Below are positions 1 to 5,941 of a stretch of DNA of 8,554 nucleotides, piece after piece; the first letter of the stretch is position 1; the number at the start of each line of letters is the position of its first letter. The DNA comes from Candidatus Bathyarchaeota archaeon. GTDB taxonomy: Archaea > Thermoproteota > Bathyarchaeia > Bathyarchaeales > Bathycorpusculaceae. The translations under genes were made by a program, and so were the position numbers. The notes under the pieces are model-generated. The model saw only the letters and a program-made list of their open reading frames with translations, was not told the DNA's origin and did not search any database. The stretch is from assembly GCA_026014845.1 (NCBI GenBank), contig JAOZHM010000011.1:1-8554 (forward strand). Reading direction: 5' to 3'.

Positions 1-136
1 AGCGTTGAAGCAGATATGTAGACGAACATAGAAAACAAAGGACTAAGACACACTGTGTAATAGCCTACGGATAGATAACCCATTTTACCCAAACACTATT
101 TTAGCAATCCACATCTATTATGCCTTCGTACACTAA

Positions 137-241
137 GAGTTTCCATCATTCCTTATTCTACCATTATTCATGATAGCAACGCTACTAGCAGTCATAGCCT
201 ACAAGAAAAGAGCCAAGTCTGACAGATTCTACAAGATATAA
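137..241 (+). pseudogene. C-terminal membrane-anchor remnant of an archaeal surface protein
   Basis: Read from 137 this frame gives E-F-P-S, then a hydrophobic helix of about 20 residues (containing LPLFMIATLLAV), then Y-K-K-R and a short polar tail ending at the TAA at 239-241. An E-F-P-S box followed by one membrane helix and a basic tail is the usual C-terminus of secreted or surface-anchored proteins in Bathyarchaeia-like archaea and resembles PEF-CTERM-style sorting tails. The body of such a protein is missing: the same frame has stops at 134-136 and 44-46, the intervening translation is not protein-like, and neither other plus-strand frame supplies an open body. An internal ATG at 170 could begin only a 23-residue peptide. 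I read it as the 3' remnant of a decayed or truncated gene. It is also possible that frameshifts join it to a body left of the window. The anchor identity is fairly firm; the history is inferred. Confidence 0.6.
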
Positions 242-276
242 AACCCTAAACAAGTCTAGAACTTTCTTCCATAGGA

Positions 277-284
277 TTTTATAA
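277..284 (+). promoter_or_regulatory. Candidate TATA box of a small transcript
   Basis: TTTTATAA with purines (AGGA) just upstream fits an archaeal BRE/TATA element. A start about 26 bp downstream falls near 304-308, just before the structured stretch at 314-397. It would drive a small RNA, the tRNA-like 3' piece, or a leaderless 26-codon frame beginning with ATG at 308. Confidence 0.4.
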
Positions 285-326
285 GTGTCAAATCGATACG
301 TTACTTGATGATGGAGATGTCAGATA

Positions 327-365
327 CCCGAAAAAAATTAGGGTTTTCGGGAGATATCCCTAATT
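327..365 (+). other. Two interlocking 8-bp inverted repeats (pseudoknot or switch)
   Basis: CCCGAAAA (327-334) pairs perfectly with TTTTCGGG (344-351), and AATTAGGG (336-343) pairs perfectly with CCCTAATT (358-365). The four arms alternate 1-2-1-2, so the RNA could form an H-type pseudoknot (loops of 1 and 6 nt) or switch between two exclusive hairpins. A further pair, GAGATG (314-319) with CATCTC (392-397), encloses this element together with the tRNA-like T-arm. A T5 run at 403-407 follows and could stop transcription. I do not recognise a known RNA family here. Confidence 0.45.
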
Positions 366-393
366 GTCCGGGGTTCAAATCCCCGTGACCCCA
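366..393 (+). pseudogene. tRNA 3' fragment (T-arm and acceptor strand), possible att scar
   Basis: Positions 369-385 form a perfect T-arm: 5-bp stem CGGGG/CCCCG with the 7-nt loop TTCAAAT. They are followed by a 7-nt acceptor-like strand TGACCCC and discriminator A at 393, without encoded CCA. TTGTC at 364-368 fits a 5-nt variable loop with G46 and C48. A whole tRNA would need a 5' strand like GGGGTCA, but no run of even three G occurs in 1-340 and no D-arm is visible, so the 5' half is absent. Such 3' fragments typically mark the distal attachment site of an integrated element; on this strand the element and the intact tRNA would lie to the left. A trans-spliced split-tRNA 3' half is the alternative. 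The isotype cannot be assigned. Confidence 0.5.
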
Positions 394-467
394 TCTCAAA
401 TATTTTTAGTGGTTAATTCCGCGCGTTAGAATTCTGTAGGTTTGATGAATTGTCGAAACTTGATGGG

Positions 468-866
468 TTATGGTGGTCTTTTTTGTGTGTATTGGTATCT
501 TCTTGGTTTTCCTTGTCTTGCCAGTATTCCGTCTTTCACTAGATCTATTAGTGCATGAGCTACAGCCGTACGGTCATAATGAAATCCCCGCCTCGCCATT
601 TCACTATGTACTTCACCTAAGCCTCTAGAAGTTCCAAACCATCCATCTTCCCAAAGTTTTTGGATTAAGCCTTTACACGTTGCGGCTCTCGGCGGCGGTG
701 CCGTTCTTTCAGTCATTAGTCGTGTTTCTTTCAGTTTTTCCGTTACTGCTGACAGAATTTTGTCAACCGTTGCTTGAAGCTGTTCTTCTTGGCATTCTAT
801 TTCGAACTCTATATCTCCTATCTTCATCTTCACGTGTATAGGCGGCTTTACTGTTTTTTCTGTCAA
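468..866 (-). CDS. Uncharacterised small protein with C-terminal winged helix
   Basis: About 132 residues. The N-terminal part has a short beta segment (VKMKIGDIEFEIE, about 12-26) and a helix rich in Gln, Glu and Lys; a proline-rich linker (PPPRAATC) follows, then a C-terminal domain (about 66-128) with the pattern of a winged helix: LIQKLWEDGWF, then GEVHSEMARRGFHYDRTAVAHAL, a helix, and a basic wing GKPRRYQY. DNA or RNA binding is therefore likely; the exact role is unknown to me. The frame is open up to a TTG at 938, but I prefer the TTG at 866: an exact AGGTGA (871-876) lies 4 nt upstream, a TATA element sits at 914-921, and the extra 24 residues (FKCCACTRC...) would otherwise run through the promoter region. 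It diverges from nurA-herA, so a link to DNA repair or to their control is possible but only inferred. Confidence 0.75.
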   Translation of the reverse strand: MTEKTVKPPIHVKMKIGDIEFEIECQEEQLQATVDKILSAVTEKLKETRLMTERTAPPPRAATCKGLIQKLWEDGWFGTSRGLGEVHSEMARRGFHYDRTAVAHALIDLVKDGILARQGKPRRYQYTQKRPP

Positions 867-913
867 CTTTTCACCTATTGCATATTGAATTGTGCATCTT
901 GTACATGCACAAC

Positions 914-921
914 ATTTAAAT
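914..921. promoter_or_regulatory. Palindromic TATA element between divergent genes
   Basis: ATTTAAAT reads the same on both strands. On the plus strand a start about 26 bp downstream falls near 943, just before the nurA ribosome binding site. On the minus strand it falls near 892, giving a leader of about 26 nt to the TTG at 866 with its AGGTGA. One element could thus serve both genes. Confidence 0.45.
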
Positions 922-947
922 ATTTCCTTCTCAAACAACTGCTTATT

Positions 948-952
948 GGTGA
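948..952 (+). promoter_or_regulatory. Ribosome binding site of nurA
   Basis: GGTGA matches the archaeal anti-Shine-Dalgarno and ends 3 nt before the ATG at 956, which supports that start. Confidence 0.55.
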
Positions 953-955
953 ATC

Positions 956-2035
956 ATGTTGATCAAACAATTAGCTATTACAACAACACCAAAATATAGT
1001 TTTCCACAACCCACCATAGACACATCATTACCCCAACGCTTCATAGAACTAAGCATACACTCACTCAAGCATGCACAAAACCAACCCTTTCAACTAAATC
1101 AACAATTTTTTCAACAAAACAGCTCAGAAGAAATACAAACCACAAGAACAACATTACAACCCATACCGTTAAAGCCAAGACTAAAAGAAACAATGGTTGC
1201 AGCCGTTGACACTTCAAGCATAAAAATCGGAGAAACAACCAAAGGCATGGTAATAGCAGTCAGAGGAGCAACCATCTGGAAACACAAAAGACACTACAGA
1301 TACATGCGGTTCGGACCCTTCATCTTTCACGTAACAGAAGAAAACAAAAAACAAGTCTACAATGCACTACAGAGAACATATCTCAACTCGCCACACGAAC
1401 ACAACCACAATGGTTCGCCAAGTCTTCTACAAATGCCAACACGCATAGCAAGCCTCCTCGAAAGATGGCAACAAACAATGCTCTCAAAAACAGTAAACAA
1501 CGGCCTAATCCTCTTCGACGGCTCACTAACCTCAGGAATCAACGACACCCCAACACAACGCATAAAAGAAATCTTAGACAACGCAAGAAAAAAACAGAAC
1601 GTAGTCTTAGCCTTCTCAAAAATGACCACTTTAAGATTCAACGGATACCTCATAACAGACATACCAGTCAAACATAAGCCACCCTACTTGTTCAAGATAA
1701 CTGGCCTCAAGCCTAAACCTCCAATCATTCTGCTAGGTGATGTTTACGTGGCTAAACTAACCAAAGGAAACTACGCCTTCAGACTCGACATAGACAAACA
1801 AGTCCTCACTGAACAAAAAATCGAAGCCCTCGAAAAACTCTTAGGAAACGACCTATTCTCACAAAGCTACCCGGAAACCCTACGTTTAGCCCACATCCTC
1901 TGCACCTTCACAGCAAACGAAGTCATAGCCATGCAACATTTCATCACACGCAAATACAACCTAAAAATCATCAACAGACCAGACATGCACAAACTCTTGT
2001 TCGGACCCTTCGGCAAAGGTGAAACCTGTTCATGA
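956..2035 (+). CDS. nurA: NurA-domain 5'-3' nuclease
   Basis: 359 residues, the usual size of archaeal NurA. NurA is the nuclease that works with the HerA translocase to resect DNA ends for recombinational repair, normally together with Mre11-Rad50. Expected landmarks are visible: the first acidic metal-ligand motif AAVDTSS (Asp85), a second acidic motif LILFDGSL (Asp188), and the C-terminal YPETLRLAH block (His313) followed by a hydrophobic helix. The first 80 residues are Gln- and Thr-rich and less conserved. The ATG at 956 has GGTGA 3 nt upstream. The stop overlaps the herA start by 4 bp (ATGA), so the two are almost certainly co-translated. The coding strand is very rich in A and C compared with the rest of the window. 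Family assignment rests on motifs plus the herA neighbour; I am confident. Confidence 0.9.
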   Translation: MLIKQLAITTTPKYSFPQPTIDTSLPQRFIELSIHSLKHAQNQPFQLNQQFFQQNSSEEIQTTRTTLQPIPLKPRLKETMVAAVDTSSIKIGETTKGMVIAVRGATIWKHKRHYRYMRFGPFIFHVTEENKKQVYNALQRTYLNSPHEHNHNGSPSLLQMPTRIASLLERWQQTMLSKTVNNGLILFDGSLTSGINDTPTQRIKEILDNARKKQNVVLAFSKMTTLRFNGYLITDIPVKHKPPYLFKITGLKPKPPIILLGDVYVAKLTKGNYAFRLDIDKQVLTEQKIEALEKLLGNDLFSQSYPETLRLAHILCTFTANEVIAMQHFITRKYNLKIINRPDMHKLLFGPFGKGETCS

Positions 2036-3492
2036 AACTCTACAAGAAAGAGGGCAACATCGTCCAAATTCTAAGTTTTCCAAACGAAACTGTAGAAAAA
2101 GGCGACTACCTACTCATCGAAGACGGCGACATTGGAAAAGGATTAATCGTACAAGTAATCGACGTTCAATTCGCAAACATTCCAGGCATCCTCGAAGAAC
2201 TGCTCCGCAGTCTCCCAGACGGCGGAGAACTCATACAAGGCGAAGATTTTGACCCTTTAGAAATTGCTCCACACATCACGTACATTCAAGATGCAAGGCT
2301 TCTCCGATGCAAAATCCGTGCAACAATGAACAACGAAAGCTTAAGCCCTAACAGTTCATGGCTTCCCTCCCGCTCTCAATCATCAATCAAAAAACTGCCG
2401 ATTCCAACTCTGCTAAAAATGGCAAAGACCACTGGAAAACTTCCAATAGTCTTAGGCGGCACGAAAGATTCTATGCTCTTGACAATAGATGCTTCATCAG
2501 TGGATGGAAGACTAAACATAGTAACTGGGAAGAAAGAAACCGGTAAATCTCATCTGTCCAAACTTTTGATGCTTAACCTAATAAGGTACGGAGCCATTGT
2601 GGTTGTGTTTGATTTAAACGGGGAGTACACGAGCTTAGGAATGACATCCGACGGAAAAAGAAACGCATACCACAACAAGATTCACGTTTTAGCACCTTCT
2701 CAAAACTTCAAAGTCCTCCTAAAACAACTGCACCTACACGTTTTGCTAAGCATCCTAATCCACGCACTACACCTACCTGGAACATCCGCTCGCGAGTTCA
2801 GAACCATATGGCGAACCCTAAAACAAAAAGACAACCTTACGCTACATGAATTAGGTGAAGCCATACGCAACAGCCGCTGCAACCACCACGTCAGAGACGC
2901 CCTCTTCTCCCGCTACTACGCTCTACTAAACTCTCGCTTCTTCACAGACAACGTTGCCGAAGCCATGCTCCTCAAAGAAAGCCTACTCAAGGCAAAAAAT
3001 CAAGGAGGCGCCATCATAATAAACTTGCGAAACACATCCTCCATTGACCGACAGATAGTTGTTGAATACGTGCTTGGAAAACTTGTTGAATTGTTAACAA
3101 GCTGGAAACTCAAGGCTGTTTTCCTATTCGCCGAGGAAGCTCACCTCTACTTACGTGAAACCTATTGGGACGACATCGTAACACGCATGCGCCATCTTGG
3201 AATATTCACAACTTTCATAACAAACCAGCCGAACACAATTCGCGAAAACATATACCGCCAAGCAGACAACATTTTCCTCTTCAACTTCACAAACGAACGT
3301 GACTTGGAAGCTGTTTCACGAGCAGCAAGAGTGGACGCAGAAACGGTCAAATCCATCGCTACGGATTTGCCTCCGCGTCACTGTTTAGTTCTTGGAAAAG
3401 TCGTTAAAGATTTCCCAATGGTTGTTAAGGTTAAAGCCCTAGACATCAAAACAATGGGAGAAACAAGACTATTCTTTAAGGACATGAATTAA
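2032..3492 (+). CDS. herA: HerA-type bipolar DNA helicase/translocase ATPase
   Basis: 486 residues, normal for HerA, a hexameric FtsK/VirB4-like ATPase that pumps DNA through its ring into NurA. An N-terminal beta-barrel (HAS-like) domain covers about residues 1-100 and the RecA-like core follows. Walker A is GKKETGKS (166-173), followed by VVVFDLNGEYTS. Walker B is VFLFAEEAH (363-371), where Glu368-Glu369 occupies the usual Asp-Glu position. A sensor-like FITNQP follows at 395-400, then RENIYRQADNIFLFN with a candidate arginine finger and a C-terminal segment that may clamp the neighbouring subunit. AGGTGA at 2017-2022 lies 9 nt before the ATG, inside the end of nurA. The gene ends convergently and overlaps the last 17 bp of the Nudix gene on the other strand. 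No mre11 or rad50 is adjacent, unlike the classical four-gene cluster. Confidence 0.92.
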   Translation: MKLYKKEGNIVQILSFPNETVEKGDYLLIEDGDIGKGLIVQVIDVQFANIPGILEELLRSLPDGGELIQGEDFDPLEIAPHITYIQDARLLRCKIRATMNNESLSPNSSWLPSRSQSSIKKLPIPTLLKMAKTTGKLPIVLGGTKDSMLLTIDASSVDGRLNIVTGKKETGKSHLSKLLMLNLIRYGAIVVVFDLNGEYTSLGMTSDGKRNAYHNKIHVLAPSQNFKVLLKQLHLHVLLSILIHALHLPGTSAREFRTIWRTLKQKDNLTLHELGEAIRNSRCNHHVRDALFSRYYALLNSRFFTDNVAEAMLLKESLLKAKNQGGAIIINLRNTSSIDRQIVVEYVLGKLVELLTSWKLKAVFLFAEEAHLYLRETYWDDIVTRMRHLGIFTTFITNQPNTIRENIYRQADNIFLFNFTNERDLEAVSRAARVDAETVKSIATDLPPRHCLVLGKVVKDFPMVVKVKALDIKTMGETRLFFKDMN

Positions 3493-3922
3493 ACTTTTCC
3501 AGTTCTTGCCTATTTCTTTGGAAAAATTCTCTGAAACTTCTTGTTAAATCGTATTTTTCCACTTCGCCGAATTCGACCCATCTCAATTCTGCAGCGTCAT
3601 CCGCAGCTTCAAGCGTTCCACCTTTAAGTTTCACAAAATAATCCACGATTACAAAGTGATATTTTATCTCGTCATTTTCATCGACAATTACGTTGTTGAC
3701 AACGTCGATAAGTTCAGGCTGTTCAACTTCAAGGTTAGTTTCTTCTGCAACTTCCCTCATTACTGTCTGCTCTGCACTCTCGCCTAGTTCCACTAAACCG
3801 CCAGGAATAGTCCATTTGCCTCTTCCAGGTTCACCTTTTCTTTTTTCAAGTAGAATTTTGCCATTGCAGATTATGACTGCACCTACGCCTATGATTGGCT
3901 GGTCTGGATAGAGTCTTTTCAA
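3476..3922 (-). CDS. Nudix hydrolase
   Basis: 148 residues, a compact single-domain Nudix protein. These enzymes cleave a nucleoside diphosphate linked to another group with Mg2+. The Nudix box runs from Gly42 (GLVELGE, seven residues, REVAEE, then TNL): G42, E48, R56, E57, E60 and E61 are all present, but the usual Gly after the catalytic Glu pair is Asn63. The preceding KWTIPGG and the later YHFVIVDYF are typical of ADP-ribose or modified-nucleotide hydrolases; the substrate cannot be read from sequence. The start is a TTG at 3922, supported by GGAGAGG (3931-3937) 8 nt upstream. It sits 29 bp after the permease stop, so it is probably the last gene of the padR-ABC operon. Its 3' end overlaps herA convergently by 17 bp. 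Confidence 0.88.
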   Translation of the reverse strand: MKRLYPDQPIIGVGAVIICNGKILLEKRKGEPGRGKWTIPGGLVELGESAEQTVMREVAEETNLEVEQPELIDVVNNVIVDENDEIKYHFVIVDYFVKLKGGTLEAADDAAELRWVEFGEVEKYDLTRSFREFFQRNRQELEKFNSCP

Positions 3923-3951
3923 AGGGAAAGCCTCTCCTTTACAGAATTGTC

Positions 3952-5244
3952 TTATTCATATCTTAAAGCTTCTACTGGTTTAAGTTTTGAAGCTCGCCAA
4001 GCTGGGTAGAGTGCGAAGACTACGCTGACTATTAAGCCGAAGGCAAAGGCGCCTAGGAACACTGTTGGTGTTAAGACAGGGGTTATCGTCATTCCACCTG
4101 CGGCTGCAGCATGATCTCCTGCTGGCATAAAGCCTCCTCCCCCACTAAAGACTCTTGCGACTACGTGTGCTAGACCCCAACCTGAAGCTATGCCAATTGC
4201 TGCACCCATCAAGCCAACTATCACTGCTTCGCTTAAGAAAATGGAAAGCACAGTTCGACTTTTCATGCCCAAAGCCTTCAGTATACCTATCTCTCTTGTA
4301 CGTTCCATTAAAGAAACAATCATAATATTCATAATACCTATCCCCGCCACTAGAAGCGAGATGGCAGCAATCCCAGCTAAGAAAAGCTCTACCGTGGAGA
4401 AAACTGATGACATGATGTCAAGCATAGCTGTTGAAGAAGTTACTGAAACTTGGCCGCTAAAAGCCCCGTCTATAGCCTCAGATACACTCTCAATCGTTGC
4501 TTCATCATCGTTTTCTAACTGCACAATTATCGTATCGCATTCATCCGTTCCAAAGAAACTCTGAGCCTGCAAAATTGGAATGTAAACACTAGAATCTGAA
4601 GGCCCGATGCCGAAGCCTCCAATCTCCTTGAGAACAGCCGCAACATGGCCAGTGTAAGTTTCATTTTTTGCATCAAAGAGTGTGCCTGTAGTCCAAACGA
4701 TCTCGACACCATCATCTACATCACAGAATAGTGTTCCATTCTTCCAAGGGTCACTAACTCGTTTTCCAACTACGACTGTTTCGTTTTCTGGATCTAGGGG
4801 TATTTCTCCACTTTCAGCTTCAAAGGTACTGCTGTAAATGTTTGCATATTTGGCGAAATCCACGCCTACTACGGTGAGCTTGAGCTCTCTTTCGCCAGAT
4901 CTGATGTGGCAGCCTGGCTTTTGAATTACCGCCACTGACATGACAACATCCTCTATTTCATCAATTATTTGTGTATAATTAACCAGCAAATTGAAATCAG
5001 ATTCAGTTGCGGTCATTGCGCCAGGACCCATACCGAAGCCTCCTCCAGTAGAAACAATTAACGTGTTGGTTGCGAATCCTGTTTGAAGCTGCTCAGTTAT
5101 GCTATCTTGAAGGCCTTGGCTAATTGAAAGCAATGCAACGATAGCTGCGATGCCGATAACTACGCCTAAGGTTGTTAAGCCTGCACGAAGTTTCCTCAAT
5201 CGTATTGCACCGAAGGCATAGGAGAAAACGTCACTTACTTTCAT
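3952..5244 (-). CDS. MacB/FtsX-type ABC transporter permease
   Basis: 430 residues with the MacB layout: an N-terminal cytoplasmic helix (RLRKLRAGLTTLG), TM1 at about 24-46, a large extracellular domain (about 47-283), then three membrane helices (about 285-312, 337-363, 392-414) and the family tail PAWRASKLKPVEALRYE. The loop after TM2 carries the conserved ERTREIGILKALG that couples to the ATPase. MacB-type transporters act as mechanotransmission devices exporting peptides, lipids or drugs, or moving lipoproteins; the cargo here is unknown. Unusual are three Gly-rich stretches facing outside: GGGFGMGPGAM (67-77), GGFGIGP (209-215) and a Gly/Met/His/Ala-rich insert between TM3 and TM4 (about 368-385). 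Three Cys (112, 174, 236) lie in the extracellular domain. The ATG follows the ATPase stop after 1 bp, with GAGGTGA (5251-5257) inside the end of that gene. Confidence 0.92.
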   Translation of the reverse strand: MKVSDVFSYAFGAIRLRKLRAGLTTLGVVIGIAAIVALLSISQGLQDSITEQLQTGFATNTLIVSTGGGFGMGPGAMTATESDFNLLVNYTQIIDEIEDVVMSVAVIQKPGCHIRSGERELKLTVVGVDFAKYANIYSSTFEAESGEIPLDPENETVVVGKRVSDPWKNGTLFCDVDDGVEIVWTTGTLFDAKNETYTGHVAAVLKEIGGFGIGPSDSSVYIPILQAQSFFGTDECDTIIVQLENDDEATIESVSEAIDGAFSGQVSVTSSTAMLDIMSSVFSTVELFLAGIAAISLLVAGIGIMNIMIVSLMERTREIGILKALGMKSRTVLSIFLSEAVIVGLMGAAIGIASGWGLAHVVARVFSGGGGFMPAGDHAAAAGGMTITPVLTPTVFLGAFAFGLIVSVVFALYPAWRASKLKPVEALRYE

Positions 5245-5245
5245 G

Positions 5246-5941
5246 TTAATTCACCTCTTCCTTGATTATCAAGCCGTCAAGCATTTGCACTGTTCTCTTT
5301 GCTTGCGATGCTATGTGCTGGTCATGTGTAACTATTATTATGGTTACGTCTTTCTCCTTGTTCAGCCCTTTAACTAGCTCGATTATTCCGCTTGCAGTTT
5401 TCGAATCTATGTTTCCGGTAGGTTCATCCATTAAGAGAAATTTTGCGTTGTTTGCTAAAGCTCTAGCAATTGCCACTCGTTGACGTTCACCGCCACTGAG
5501 TTCAGCTGGTTTATGGTTCACTCTTTCCTTCAAGCCTACAGTTTCGAGAACTTCTTCAGCACGTTTTCTTCTCTCAGACTTGCCTAAGCCAGGTATAGCC
5601 ATCGTCAATTCAACATTTCCTTTTGCAGTGAGCCGTGGAATAAGGTTGAAGAATTGGAATACGAAGCCTATTTCCCGCCTTAAGTCAGCCAGTTCATTGT
5701 CATTTAATGTGGAGACGTCAACACCTTCTATGAAGACCTTTCCCTCTGTTGGCTTGTCTAATGCGCCGATCATATTCAGAAGCGTAGATTTGCCGCTTCC
5801 AGAAGGGCCTAAGATTGCGAGGAAATCGCCCTTTTCAACTTTCAAATTCACTCCTTGAAGGGCATTTACCGGAACTTTTCCAAGCATGTAAGTTTTTTTT
5901 AGGTTCGTTGTTTCAACAACAGGTGTCGTCACACATATCAT
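5246..5941 (-). CDS. MacB/LolD-type ABC transporter ATP-binding protein
   Basis: 231 residues, a complete single nucleotide-binding domain of the MacB/LolD subfamily. Walker A is GPSGSGKST (45-53), the Q-loop is Gln96 in FVFQFFNLIP, the signature is LSGGERQ (148-154), Walker B is FLLMDEP (168-174), the D-loop is GNIDS, and the switch His is His206 in IVTHD. All catalytic residues are intact. It should dimerise and power the permease encoded immediately downstream. The ATG overlaps the PadR stop by 4 bp (ATGA), indicating coupled translation. A GTG three codons later (5932) is an alternative start, with GAGG about 9 nt upstream. Fused or partner periplasmic adaptor genes, as in bacterial MacA-MacB, are not present, as expected for an archaeon. 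Confidence 0.94.
   Translation of the reverse strand: MICVTTPVVETTNLKKTYMLGKVPVNALQGVNLKVEKGDFLAILGPSGSGKSTLLNMIGALDKPTEGKVFIEGVDVSTLNDNELADLRREIGFVFQFFNLIPRLTAKGNVELTMAIPGLGKSERRKRAEEVLETVGLKERVNHKPAELSGGERQRVAIARALANNAKFLLMDEPTGNIDSKTASGIIELVKGLNKEKDVTIIIVTHDQHIASQAKRTVQMLDGLIIKEEVN

Noticed and set aside
301..330. TGATGAT near 306 as box C of a C/D guide RNA.
   Set aside because: No CTGA box D or D' at proper spacing was found; CAGA does not fit.
463..500. GGGTTATGG could be the 5' half of a circularly permuted tRNA whose 3' half is at 366-393.
   Set aside because: Six bases can pair with TGACCC, but the first acceptor pair fails, no D-arm with A14 and GG follows, and the site lies in the 3' end of the winged-helix gene.
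867..938. N-terminal extension FKCCACTRC of the winged-helix protein as a Cys-rich metal site.
   Set aside because: It needs a TTG at 938 without a ribosome binding site and would cover the TATA element, whereas the TTG at 866 has an exact AGGTGA.
774..962. A plus-strand reading frame of 62 codons.
   Set aside because: Antisense shadow of the winged-helix gene; its Cys/Phe/Leu-rich composition is not protein-like and it overlaps the promoter region.
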